Origin: Verrucomicrobiota bacterium
GTDB taxonomy: Bacteria > Verrucomicrobiota > Verrucomicrobiia > Limisphaerales > SIBE01
DNA: 39,387 bases
Assembly (NCBI GenBank): GCA_016209525.1
Contig: JACQWK010000431.1
Location: 1 to 39,387 of the forward strand
Direction: 5' to 3'
The position numbers and the translations under genes were made by a program. The notes under the pieces were generated by a model. It ran no database searches, was not told the DNA's origin, and was given only the letters and a program-made list of their open reading frames with translations. Below, one piece after another: positions 17,521 through 26,699 of the stretch. Every line of letters starts with the position of its first letter. Within the stretch, counting starts at the first letter, position 1.

Positions 17521-19314
17521 ATGAATCCTGATCTTCTCGCGAAGGCCAAATCACTTGGCTTCTCTGACCGCCAAATCGCCCATTTGACCGGCTTGGACGA
17601 GGACGCGATCCGGGCGGCCCGCAAACGAATGGGGCTCTTGCCGAGCTTCCGGCTGGTGGACACGTGCGCCGCTGAGTTCGAGGCCTACACGCCTTATTTT
17701 TATTCCACCTACGATCGGGGCGATGATGAAGCCAAACCCTCCGCGAAACGAAAGGTGATGATTCTGGGGGGAGGCCCCAACCGAATCGGACAAGGAATTG
17801 AATTCGACTATTGTTGCGTCCACGCCTCCTTTGCGCTGAAAGAGGACGGATTCGAAACGCTCATGGTCAATTCGAATCCCGAAACCGTTTCGACTGACTA
17901 CGACACGAGCGACAAACTCTACTTCGAGCCGCTGACACTCGAGGACGTGCTGCACATTTACGAGCGGGAGCAGTGCTGGGGAGCCATCGCCCAGTTTGGC
18001 GGCCAAACGCCGCTCAACCTGGCACTGGGACTACAGCGCAACGGCGTGAACATCCTGGGCACGTCCCCGCAGAGCATCGAGATGGCTGAGGATCGAAAGC
18101 TCTTTGCCGCGATGCTCAACAAACTGGGCATTCCGCAACCCGCGAACGGCGTGGCCGTCAACGAAACCGAAGCCCTGTCGGTCGCGCGCGAACTCCAGTA
18201 CCCCGTGCTCGTGCGCCCTTCCTTTGTCCTGGGCGGGCGGGCCATGCAGATCGTTTATTCCGACGCCGAACTCTCGCACTACATGCGCTTCGCGGTCGAA
18301 GCCTCCCCCGAACGCCCGGTGCTCGTGGATAGATTCCTGGAGGACGCCACGGAAGTGGACGTCGATTGCATCGCGGACGTTGGCCGGTATCCCGATAACA
18401 GCGAAGGCCACATCGTGATCGGAGGCATTCTTGAGCACATCGAGTTTGCCGGCGTTCACTCGGGAGACGCGGCCATGGTCTTGCCGCCCCATACTCTATC
18501 CTCGCGAGTCATTGAAACCATCCGGGAATACACCCACGCCATGGCGCGCGAACTGAAAGTGGTCGGCCTGATGAACGTGCAGTACGCTGTCAAAGGCGAA
18601 GCGGTCTATGTCCTCGAGGTAAACCCCCGGGCCTCCCGGACCGTGCCCTTTGTCAGCAAGGCGATCGGCGTGCCGCTGGCCAAGTTGGCGGCGAAAGTCA
18701 TGGCCGGGAAGACCCTCAAGGCTCTCGGATTCGCCCAAGAGATTTGGCCCAAATACTGGGCCGTCAAGGAATCGGTCTTTCCCTTCAATCGCTTCCATGG
18801 CCAGGACATTCTTCTTTCGCCCGAAATGCGTTCCACCGGGGAAGTGATGGGGCTGGACCATGATTTGGGGATCGCTTACGCGAAGTCGCAGGTGGCCGCG
18901 GGCGCTCCGCTTCCGATGGGAGGCCGCGTCTTTCTAAGCGTGAGCGATGCGGACAAACGAGAAGTCGCGAAAGTGGCCAAGCTTTTCGCCGACCTCGGGT
19001 TTGACCTGGTTTCGACGAGCGGAACAGCCGCCGTGCTCGAAAAATCCGGCTTGAAGGTCCAACGGGTTTTCAAACTCACCGAAGGCCGCCCCAATGCGGT
19101 GGACCTCCTCAAGAATCGTGAAATCCAGTTGGTGATCAATACCCCTTCCGGTCAAACACCGCGAGCGGATGAAATCAAAATCCGCACCACAGCCGTTTAT
19201 ACGAATACTCCCATCATGACCACGCTGGGTGGCGCGCGGGCCGCCGCGCTGGGCATCGCCGCCCTCAAGAAAAAGGGGTTCTCTGTGAAAACCCTTCAAG
19301 AATATCATCGCTAA
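17521..19314 (+). CDS. carB: carbamoyl-phosphate synthase large subunit, C-terminal half
   Basis: FRLVDTCAAEFEAYTPYFYSTY, KVMILGGGPNRIGQGIEFDYCCVHA, FGGQTPLNLA, second ATP-grasp and C-terminal MGS-like domain. The N-terminal carboxyphosphate half is absent. Confidence 0.93.
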   Translation: MNPDLLAKAKSLGFSDRQIAHLTGLDEDAIRAARKRMGLLPSFRLVDTCAAEFEAYTPYFYSTYDRGDDEAKPSAKRKVMILGGGPNRIGQGIEFDYCCVHASFALKEDGFETLMVNSNPETVSTDYDTSDKLYFEPLTLEDVLHIYEREQCWGAIAQFGGQTPLNLALGLQRNGVNILGTSPQSIEMAEDRKLFAAMLNKLGIPQPANGVAVNETEALSVARELQYPVLVRPSFVLGGRAMQIVYSDAELSHYMRFAVEASPERPVLVDRFLEDATEVDVDCIADVGRYPDNSEGHIVIGGILEHIEFAGVHSGDAAMVLPPHTLSSRVIETIREYTHAMARELKVVGLMNVQYAVKGEAVYVLEVNPRASRTVPFVSKAIGVPLAKLAAKVMAGKTLKALGFAQEIWPKYWAVKESVFPFNRFHGQDILLSPEMRSTGEVMGLDHDLGIAYAKSQVAAGAPLPMGGRVFLSVSDADKREVAKVAKLFADLGFDLVSTSGTAAVLEKSGLKVQRVFKLTEGRPNAVDLLKNREIQLVINTPSGQTPRADEIKIRTTAVYTNTPIMTTLGGARAAALGIAALKKKGFSVKTLQEYHR

Positions 19315-19350
19315 GGCGGCCCCGTGAGTCATTGCACAAGTCATTTCTGG

Positions 19351-20487
19351 ATGCGCATGACAAAAGCCGAAAAGCTGCTCCGTGAATTGATCGCGCTTCC
19401 GAGCGTCAACCCGGCATTTGCTCCGGCCGGCGACGCGGGAACCGGAGAGAAACTCGTCGGAGAGTTTCTCATGGCCACACTGAAGCGGTCCGGCTTGGAC
19501 GCTCAACGGCATCCAGTGTTTCCGGGCCGGGAAAACATAGTGGCTCGGTTGATTCCGCGGCAAAAGCCGACGCGGCGAATTCTGCTCGCGCCGCATCTGG
19601 ACACGGTGGGCGTGCCTGATGAGACGCTGCTCAGGCCCATCAGGAAGAATGGCCGCCTGTACGGCAGAGGCGCCTGCGACACCAAAGGCAACATCGCGGC
19701 CATGGTGACGGCCTTGCTCAGTGTCGCGCAGGCGGGCCCACGGCCAGCCCGCACGGAAATCGTCTTTGTCGGATTGGTCGATGAAGAATACGGGCAGTGC
19801 GGGTCCCGCGCCCTGGCCGCGACGGGTTTCAAAGCGGATCTGGCGATCGTCGGGGAACCGACCCAGCTTCGAGTGGTCACCGCGCACAAGGGTGATGTTT
19901 GGTTGCGCTTGGAAACGCGCGGCAAGTCGGCCCACGGAGCGCGGCCTGAGTTGGGAAGGAACGCGGTTCATGCCATGGCCAAGATCGTGCATCTGCTGGA
20001 GACGGAGTATGCCGCGCAGTTGCGCAGGAGACGCCATCCCTTGCTAGGGCATCCAACAGTCAATGTCGGTTCCATCGCGGGCGGAACTCAGCCCAACATC
20101 GTTCCCGCCCATTGTGCCGTCGGCATCGATCGCCGGACCTTGCCGGGCGAAACGGAAACCTCGGTTCGCCAAGAGGTCCGCGCCTTTCTGAAACGCCATC
20201 GTCAGTCCGCGAATCTGGGGAACGCAAAAACTGCCGAGTGCCTGCCTCTGGACACGCCGCTGGATTTGCGGCTGGTTCGGGAATTCCTGCAATGTGTCGG
20301 GCAGACAAAAGCAGCCGGAGTCGATTTTTTCTGCGATGCGGCGGTCCTCGCGGCAGCGGGAATTCCCAGCGTCGTCTTCGGCGCTGGGAATATCGCGCAG
20401 GCACATACCGCGGATGAATGGATTTCGCTGCGGTCCCTCGAAGCCGGGACCAGAATTCTGGCACGGTATCTACAATCGCTGCCGTAA
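19351..20487 (+). CDS. M20-family metallopeptidase (ArgE/DapE-like deacylase)
   Basis: APHLDTV, GRGACDTKGNIAAM, DEEYGQCGS, IVGEPTQ, HGARP dimerisation region, AQAHTADEWI. Confidence 0.9.
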   Translation: MRMTKAEKLLRELIALPSVNPAFAPAGDAGTGEKLVGEFLMATLKRSGLDAQRHPVFPGRENIVARLIPRQKPTRRILLAPHLDTVGVPDETLLRPIRKNGRLYGRGACDTKGNIAAMVTALLSVAQAGPRPARTEIVFVGLVDEEYGQCGSRALAATGFKADLAIVGEPTQLRVVTAHKGDVWLRLETRGKSAHGARPELGRNAVHAMAKIVHLLETEYAAQLRRRRHPLLGHPTVNVGSIAGGTQPNIVPAHCAVGIDRRTLPGETETSVRQEVRAFLKRHRQSANLGNAKTAECLPLDTPLDLRLVREFLQCVGQTKAAGVDFFCDAAVLAAAGIPSVVFGAGNIAQAHTADEWISLRSLEAGTRILARYLQSLP

Positions 20488-20500
20488 GCAGTTTCGCTGA

Positions 20501-20527
20501 AAGTCGTCGCGGGTCGCGACGATTTTG
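20501..20527 (+). terminator. putative intrinsic terminator after the M20 gene
   Basis: AAGTCGTCGC-GGGTC-GCGACGATTTT, 10-bp stem with one G-U pair and a short T run, 14 nt after the stop. Confidence 0.5.
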
Positions 20528-20589
20528 GACGGCAGTGACAGAGCGAAGCGGCGGCCTCAATTTTGCACAGATCTCGAGACGGGAGAATC

Positions 20590-20612
20590 CGAGAATCCCT
20601 TTGGGATTCTCG
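20590..20612. repeat. perfect hairpin CGAGAATCCC-TTT-GGGATTCTCG
   Basis: 10-bp perfect inverted repeat read directly. Confidence 0.8.
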
Positions 20613-20788
20613 AGAAAACCTTCACGACCTGTGTGTAGTGTTCAGGCGGCAACACTGTTTTTGGGACGCCGCACGACGCCAAGGTGGCGCGGCGCTGCGA
20701 TTCCCGCCGCCGTCCAAACAGTTCGGTGCCGACGCCGCCGCGCTCCGAACCGGCATTTTCTCCGGACGCAGGATCAAGAGGAATTGAC

Positions 20789-21877
20789 CTACATCGCAGA
20801 AAACTTGAACACCGTCGTGCTCTTAAAGGGATGACCAGGACTCACGATGGCGGACGGAAAATTGGGGCGATTGGGAGAATCGGGGAAATGCTGCGTCTCA
20901 AAACAGACTCCCGCGTGTTTGAGGTGGTTGCCCGTGTAAAGCTGCATCCCGGGTTGAGTCGTGCGCACTTCCATAACGCGGCCACTCTTCGGTTCCACGA
21001 CTCGGGCCGCCAGTTCCGGAGACTCGCCGCCCCCCTTCAGGACAAAATTGTGGTCGTAGCCGTTTGGCCGGGGCTTGAGTTGTCCAATCCTGGCGCCGAT
21101 GCGCGTGGGAGCCGTGAAATCGAGCGGAGTGCCCTTCACGCTTGCGATTTCACCGGTGGGGATCAATTGGTCGTCCGCGGGCGTGTGACGGTCCGCGGAT
21201 AGCCATAATTCGTGGCCAAGCACATCGCCGGAACCCGCCAGATTGAAGTAAGCGTGATTGGTCAGGTTCACCGGCGTGGCCTTATCCGTCGCGGCTTCGT
21301 AATCAAGCCGCAGTTCGTTGTCGTCCGTGAGCGTGTAAGTCACTTTCACCGTCAGATTTCCGGGATACGATTCCTCGCCATCTTTGCTCAGATACGTGAA
21401 CCGCACTGCGGATTCGTGCGGCCCGACCGGAAGCGCATTGGCCTCCCAAACCACACGCGCAAAACCCCGGCGCCCGCCGTGGATGTGGTTTGCGCCGCTG
21501 TTGGCGGCAAGTTTGTATTCCACGCCATCCAGCGTGAACCGCGCTTTCGCGATGCGATTGGCAAAGCGCCCAATCACCGAAGCAGCGCCCCCGAAGCCTT
21601 TCAGGTAGGCCTCTAAGTCGTCCGCGCCGAGGAGCACTTTGGCCATTGCTCCCGTGCGGTCCGGCGCTTGGATCTCGGTAACGGTGGCGCCGTAGCTCAT
21701 GACTTTGACGACCATGCCTTTGGCGTTGCGCAGGGTGAAAAGCTTCACCGGCGTGCCTTCGGAAGTCTTGCCAAAGTCAGACTCCTCAAGCCGCTTGAGC
21801 GTCTGAGCGCCGGCGGAACTCAGGGTCACGATGAACGCGAGCAGGACAAGAGAACCAATAAATCGAGAAGTGTGCAT
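20789..21877 (-). CDS. secreted aldose 1-epimerase
   Basis: VKVMSYGATVTEIQAPDR, GRFANRI, ANHIHGG, NLTNHAYFNLAG, NGYDHNFVL, TTQPGMQLYTGN; signal peptide after the chosen Met. Confidence 0.93.
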   Translation of the reverse strand: MHTSRFIGSLVLLAFIVTLSSAGAQTLKRLEESDFGKTSEGTPVKLFTLRNAKGMVVKVMSYGATVTEIQAPDRTGAMAKVLLGADDLEAYLKGFGGAASVIGRFANRIAKARFTLDGVEYKLAANSGANHIHGGRRGFARVVWEANALPVGPHESAVRFTYLSKDGEESYPGNLTVKVTYTLTDDNELRLDYEAATDKATPVNLTNHAYFNLAGSGDVLGHELWLSADRHTPADDQLIPTGEIASVKGTPLDFTAPTRIGARIGQLKPRPNGYDHNFVLKGGGESPELAARVVEPKSGRVMEVRTTQPGMQLYTGNHLKHAGVCFETQHFPDSPNRPNFPSAIVSPGHPFKSTTVFKFSAM

Positions 21878-21973
21878 GGATGAATAGTGTCGCAACCTTG
21901 GTCGAACGCAAACCGAATTCAATCTCCCAAGTTTTCCGTTACCCAACCTCCCAGGAACAGCGTCTATACCGGC

Positions 21974-23086
21974 ATGCAGACCAGCGCTTGCCCTATGACA
22001 CCGCCCAGGTCCCGCCGCGTCAACCTCGCCGCCGGCGGAGTCCTCTGGTGGGCGCTGGCTTCAGCAGGCTTCGGCGCGCTGGGACAGGAGATTGCGAAAG
22101 TATCAGTCGAGGAAACCAGTCTCTCCGTGGCAGCAAAGCCTTCGCCAGGAAAACTTTTCAAGCTGCCCGGAGCTTTCCGCAAGGAAACCCCGACCTCGGT
22201 CGATGACCTCAAATCGATGCAACGGCACATCCAAGATTTGGTGAGCCGTGTTTCATCGGCAGTCGTGGCTGTGCGCGTAGGCTCCGCCAGCGGCAGCGGG
22301 GTTGTGATTTCGGAAGACGGCTTGGTGCTGAGTGCGGCGCACGTCTGTGTCCGGCCCAGTTTGGACGTGACTTTCATCTTCCCGGACGGCAAAACCGCCC
22401 GAGGCAAAACCTTGGGAACAAACCACGAGATCGATGGCGGGTTGATGCAAATTACGGATGCCGGCCACTGGCCGCACATCCAGATGGGAGATCTCGATCA
22501 AGCTCGGCTGGGTGACTGGGTGCTCTCGTTTGGGCATCCGGGGGGATTCGACCCCTACCGGTCAATCGTCGTCCGCCTTGGCCGCATCATTCGCCTCGCG
22601 CGCGGTGTCGTCCAAACCGACTGCACGCTCATGGCGGGCGACTCCGGCGGACCGTTATTCGACATGCACGGCCGGGTCATTGGAATTCACAGCCGGATCA
22701 GCGATTCCACCGCCGCGAACTTCCACGTGCCGATCACCACTTACCACGAGACCTGGGAGCGGCTGGCTCGCAGTGAAAACTGGGGCGACGGAAGACCCGC
22801 TCCCCAACCCTGGGTTGGCGCTTGGGGACTGGACCATCCCGAAGGGTTTCGAGTGGAACTGGTGAACCGAAACGGACCCGCTGAGAAAGCCGGTGTGAGA
22901 GTCGGCGATATCGTCCGGTGCGTCAACGGACAGGATTGCGCCGGTTTCGAATCCTTCAAGAAGCACGTCGCCCGCACCAAACTTGGCGAACTCGTGAAAC
23001 TGGCCATCCAGCGCGACGGTTTGGACATGGCCCTACTCGTGACCATCGAGCAACGTCCCGATTGGCTGGGACCCGCCACGCCATGA
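21974..23086 (+). CDS. HtrA-like trypsin-fold serine protease with PDZ domain
   Basis: GSGVVISEDGLVLSAAHVC (His), HEIDGGLMQI (Asp), MAGDSGGPLFD (Ser); PDZ with AEKAGVRVGDIVRCVNGQ. Confidence 0.88.
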   Translation: MQTSACPMTPPRSRRVNLAAGGVLWWALASAGFGALGQEIAKVSVEETSLSVAAKPSPGKLFKLPGAFRKETPTSVDDLKSMQRHIQDLVSRVSSAVVAVRVGSASGSGVVISEDGLVLSAAHVCVRPSLDVTFIFPDGKTARGKTLGTNHEIDGGLMQITDAGHWPHIQMGDLDQARLGDWVLSFGHPGGFDPYRSIVVRLGRIIRLARGVVQTDCTLMAGDSGGPLFDMHGRVIGIHSRISDSTAANFHVPITTYHETWERLARSENWGDGRPAPQPWVGAWGLDHPEGFRVELVNRNGPAEKAGVRVGDIVRCVNGQDCAGFESFKKHVARTKLGELVKLAIQRDGLDMALLVTIEQRPDWLGPATP

Positions 23087-24654
23087 GACCTGATTCTGCC
23101 CAGGAACACACCCACCCCCTACTCCTCCCAGGAGCGGAGCCGTGTTGCGCGTCACCATGGTTCGTTCCTCGCCTTGGAAGGGTGCGGCGGTGCGTTTTGG
23201 AAAGCTGCTGGCGCCATCGTTCGGGGAAATCTCATTTCGGATTTCGGATTTCGGATTTCGGATTTGGCACTGTCCGCCTCCTCACGTCGGCGACTACAGT
23301 CCTTCTGCTTGGCGCATTCCTTCTGGCCCCAAGCGCGCTCGCCCAGTTTGGACTGAGCCGCACACCCACGTTGTCCCAGGACCGTTTCAAAAGCGGAGCC
23401 CTGACGCTGCGGGCGTTTGGTCCGACACACGAGGCGGTTCGCAAATCGGTCGTGAAACTTCTGCTGGGTGGAAAACCCATCGCGCTCGGAGCGATCATCA
23501 ACCCAAACGGGTTGATTCTGACCAAAGCCAGCGAACTCAAGACGGGCCAGTTAGCGTGCAGCCTGACCGATGGTCGTGAGGTTGAAGCCTCCTTGCTTTC
23601 GATGGACGACGAAAACGACGTCGCGTTGGTGAAAATCAGCGCTTTAGGGCTCACGCCTGTGGAATGGGCCGCTGAAGAACCCGCGGTGGGCCAATGGGTC
23701 TTGACGCCGGGCGTCGATCGGCTCCCCGAAGCCGCGGGAGTAATCAGCGTGCCGGTGCGCAAACTCCATAAGCGCGCGTTGATCGGAGTGAGTCTGGACT
23801 TCACGACCACGGCCGCCCGGGTTTCGGGAATCACGGCAGGCCTCGGCGCCGAAAAAGCGGGCTTGAAGCCCGGAGACATCATCCTCGCTGTGAATGACTC
23901 TCCCATCAAAGATGGCGAACAGTTGGTCAACACGCTGCGCCAATTCCGCGAGGGAGAAAACGTCAAGCTCCGCGTCAAGCGCAGCGAAAGCGAATTCGAA
24001 GCCGGCGTGCAAATGATGGTTCCAAAAGCGGAGCCGGCACCGGATCCGTTTCTTTTCTCCGGCAGCGATTTCAGAGACCTGTCTCAGTTTGCCGATAAGC
24101 TCAAACGCAAGTCGGATCCGGTATCGCAGTTTCTGTGGGATCGTTTGCCCAGTGCCGTGCGTCGGGAGGTATCGGACCACGATGAAACGGGCGCCGAACG
24201 CGAACGGCTCCGTCAGGTTTTGGTCAAAGAGCTAAACCGGATTCTGCAGGAGGGACCGATCTACCAAAAGCAGCGTTTCGCCGGAGTGACATTGTCCGCA
24301 CGCACCCGATCCCTCGTGAATTCAGAGCTGGCCGACGACCAACGAGTCCGGCTCAACCGGCTGCTGCTTGAGGACGCATTTCCGGAGGAGATCGCCAAGA
24401 GCCCCCCGCCGCGCCAGCTCAGCCGCCAAGACCGCATGAATCGCATGGGGGGCGAACTCAGCCAGCGAGCCGAAGGCTTTGAGCTCGCCATCCAGCACGA
24501 CACCGTACTGCAGCCGTGGCAGTGTGGCGGACCTTTGGTGAATCTCGACGGAAAGGCCGTTGGCCTAAACATCGCCCGCGCGGGCCGCGTCGCTTCTTAC
24601 GCGCTTCCCGCAGAACTGGTAAAACGGATGATCGAGGATTGGATGTCGCCTTGA
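23083..24654 (+). CDS. trypsin-fold/PDZ protein with degraded catalytic residues
   Basis: GAIINPNGLILTKASEL (His position Ser), ENDVALVKI (Asp), PDZ AEKAGLKPGDIILAVNDSPIK, then a C-terminal QCGGPLVNLDGKAVGLNI (Ser position Cys). Start uncertain because a simple repeat lies in the leader. Confidence 0.75.
   Translation: MRPDSAQEHTHPLLLPGAEPCCASPWFVPRLGRVRRCVLESCWRHRSGKSHFGFRISDFGFGTVRLLTSATTVLLLGAFLLAPSALAQFGLSRTPTLSQDRFKSGALTLRAFGPTHEAVRKSVVKLLLGGKPIALGAIINPNGLILTKASELKTGQLACSLTDGREVEASLLSMDDENDVALVKISALGLTPVEWAAEEPAVGQWVLTPGVDRLPEAAGVISVPVRKLHKRALIGVSLDFTTTAARVSGITAGLGAEKAGLKPGDIILAVNDSPIKDGEQLVNTLRQFREGENVKLRVKRSESEFEAGVQMMVPKAEPAPDPFLFSGSDFRDLSQFADKLKRKSDPVSQFLWDRLPSAVRREVSDHDETGAERERLRQVLVKELNRILQEGPIYQKQRFAGVTLSARTRSLVNSELADDQRVRLNRLLLEDAFPEEIAKSPPPRQLSRQDRMNRMGGELSQRAEGFELAIQHDTVLQPWQCGGPLVNLDGKAVGLNIARAGRVASYALPAELVKRMIEDWMSP
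23234..23265. repeat. (ATTTCGG)n simple repeat inside a CDS leader
   Basis: atttcggatttcggatttcggatttcggattt read directly. Confidence 0.85.
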
Positions 24655-24700
24655 GCGCCTAGCCGCGCTTCTGGGACTTGAAGTCTATCAGTATCCCCCG

Positions 24701-24727
24701 AAATCGTCGCATGCCGCGACGATTTTA
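24701..24727 (+). terminator. putative intrinsic terminator after the second protease
   Basis: AAATCGTCGC-ATGCC-GCGACGATTTT, 10-bp perfect stem, same sequence family as 20501-20527. Confidence 0.5.
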
Positions 24728-24742
24728 CCGGCGTGCGCCCTA

Positions 24743-24823
24743 CCAGGCCGCAGCGGCCGCACACGGAAGGCGAGGCTCGGAGATTTTCGGGCGCCTCGGT
24801 CTTTCGGAGCCGCTGCGGCCTGG
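24743..24823. repeat. 15-bp perfect inverted repeat with a 51-bp spacer
   Basis: CCAGGCCGCAGCGGC (24743-24757) and GCCGCTGCGGCCTGG (24809-24823). Confidence 0.8.
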
Positions 24824-24931
24824 AAGGCCGCGCGCCGTTTTGGTTGCGGCTTCGCCGCGCTGCGCTGTATCGCGGAACTGCATTCCGCATCCGCCGGACA
24901 AGCCGCGAGGTCCCGGAACTTACCGAACCGC

Positions 24932-24972
24932 CGCCGATAGCAAATCGGCGATACGGCAGAGTGCAACTCTGC
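24932..24972. repeat. double hairpin
   Basis: CGCCGAT-agcaa-ATCGGCG then GCAGAGT-gca-ACTCTGC. Confidence 0.8.
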
Positions 24973-25099
24973 GCTACGCCAGAAACGCCGCTAAAGACTC
25001 GACAGCTCTTGCCTCAGGTCAAAGTGTCCGCCACCAGGATGATGGAACCTTCAGCAGGTATGAGCATTGACTGCTGCCTTCTTTAGGATTCTGTCATCT

Positions 25100-26542
25100 A
25101 TGGACACCGAGCAACTTTACCAGGAACGCCTCAAACGCTACGTCACCGCTTTGCGCAATGAAAAGCCGGATCGCGTCCCAATCCGGCCCTTCGTCGCCGA
25201 GTTCACCGCCAAGTACGCCGGTTACACGTGCCAAGAAGTTGCTCACGATTACGGGAAAGCCTTCGAGGCCGCCGTCAAAACCGCGAAGGACTTCCAGTGG
25301 GACGCCATCGTGCCGAACATGGTTTATGTCTGGACCGGCCTCGCTCAAGCCGCGGGCCTCCGTTACTATGGGATACCCGGAATCCACATCCCGCACACGA
25401 CCGGTTTCAATTATATTGAGCCCGGCGAAGATCAGGCCTGGATGCGCGAGGACGAATACGATGAATTGATCAAGGACCCAACGGGCTTTCTCTACAACGT
25501 TTGGCTCCCTCGCGTCTCGACCGAGATCAGCAAGATGGGCGAGCCTTCCACCTTTCGGAACAACCTCGCGCTCGTCAAAAGCGCCATGGCCATGCTGCAA
25601 TACTTCTACGCTTTCGGCCCCCAGATCGATCGGATGCGCCGTGAAGCAGGCACCGTGTCCGCCATCGCCGGGATTTTCAAAGCGCCGTTCGACATCCTCG
25701 CGGATAAATTGCGCGGGTACGTGGGCCTCACCTTGGATATGGCCAGGCAACCGAAAAAGGTGCTCGCGGCCTGCGAAGCCCTCATGCCGCACCTCTCCCA
25801 CGTGGGCTTGACGACCGCTGACCCGGCCAGACGCGTGCCCATCGGCTTCTGGATGCATCGCGGTTGCGTGCCGTTTGTAAATCCCAAAACGTTCGCCTCC
25901 CATTACTGGCCCACGCTCAAGCCCATCATCGAGGAGTTTTGGAAGAACGGACATCAGACCCTCTTCTACGCCGAAGGCAAGTGGCATCATCACTTCGAAA
26001 CCTTCCGCGAACTGCCCGATCGCAGCATCGTGTTTCACTGCGATCAGGATGATGTCTTCGAAGTTCACCGCAGGCTTCACGACAAGTTCGCCATCAGCGG
26101 CGGCGTCCCAAACGTGCTGTTGAGCTTTGGCAAACCCGAGGAAGTGCGCGAATTCACGCTGCGAGTGATCAAGGAAGTCGCTCCGAATGGAGGTTACATC
26201 TTGGACGCGGGCGCCATCATGCAGGACGACACCTCGATCGAGAACATGCGGACGATGACGGAAGTTTGCCGACAGCACGGCGCGTACAGCGCGGGAAGCT
26301 ATGATCCGCCCACAACCACGCCACCGTGCGAAGTGCCTTCCTCCTTGCAGGCGCGCCAGTCGCTGCGGGGCATGGGTGACCATCCTTCGCCTCGGATCAA
26401 ACCCGGCATTTGCTTCCCTTGGGAGGAGAGGCTGACGGAGTTTCCGGAAATTACCGGCGACAAGGATCTCCTCCGCAAGGTGTGGGAAGACATCGAAGGC
26501 CTGGCGAACACCTACATTTGGCAAATGCTGCTGAGTTTCTGA
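25100..26542 (+). CDS. uroporphyrinogen decarboxylase (URO-D) family protein, possibly methyltransferase-like
   Basis: RYVTALRNEKPDRVPIRPF, conserved GKWHHHFETFRELPDRSIVFHCDQDDVFEVHRRL and GGYILDAGA segments; URO-D fold layout. Confidence 0.75.
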   Translation: MDTEQLYQERLKRYVTALRNEKPDRVPIRPFVAEFTAKYAGYTCQEVAHDYGKAFEAAVKTAKDFQWDAIVPNMVYVWTGLAQAAGLRYYGIPGIHIPHTTGFNYIEPGEDQAWMREDEYDELIKDPTGFLYNVWLPRVSTEISKMGEPSTFRNNLALVKSAMAMLQYFYAFGPQIDRMRREAGTVSAIAGIFKAPFDILADKLRGYVGLTLDMARQPKKVLAACEALMPHLSHVGLTTADPARRVPIGFWMHRGCVPFVNPKTFASHYWPTLKPIIEEFWKNGHQTLFYAEGKWHHHFETFRELPDRSIVFHCDQDDVFEVHRRLHDKFAISGGVPNVLLSFGKPEEVREFTLRVIKEVAPNGGYILDAGAIMQDDTSIENMRTMTEVCRQHGAYSAGSYDPPTTTPPCEVPSSLQARQSLRGMGDHPSPRIKPGICFPWEERLTEFPEITGDKDLLRKVWEDIEGLANTYIWQMLLSF

Positions 26543-26550
26543 GCAGCGCC

Positions 26551-26698
26551 GTAGCGGCGGGCGTCCCGCCTGCCGTAGAGCCGCGCGTCTCGCCCGGCGG
26601 AAGCGCGGCGTGAAATGGGAGCACGGCCGATCTTTTGGAGCCGAAGTCCGAGCGGCAAGATGCCGCCCTCTACGGCAGGCGAGGACGCCCGCCGCTCC
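26551..26698. repeat. long inverted repeat (about 30-bp arms) between convergent genes
   Basis: GTAGCGGCGGGCGTCCCGCCTGCCGTAGAG (26551-26580) and CTCTACGGCAGGCGAGGACGCCCGCCGCTCC (26668-26698), with one substitution and one indel between arms. Confidence 0.85.
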
Positions 26699-26699
26699 G

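Noticed and set aside
18934-20037. 367-aa minus-strand ORF
   Set aside because: Antisense to carB and the M20 peptidase, both strongly motif-supported.
25094-26524. 476-aa minus-strand ORF
   Set aside because: Antisense to the URO-D-family gene; no domain-like motifs.
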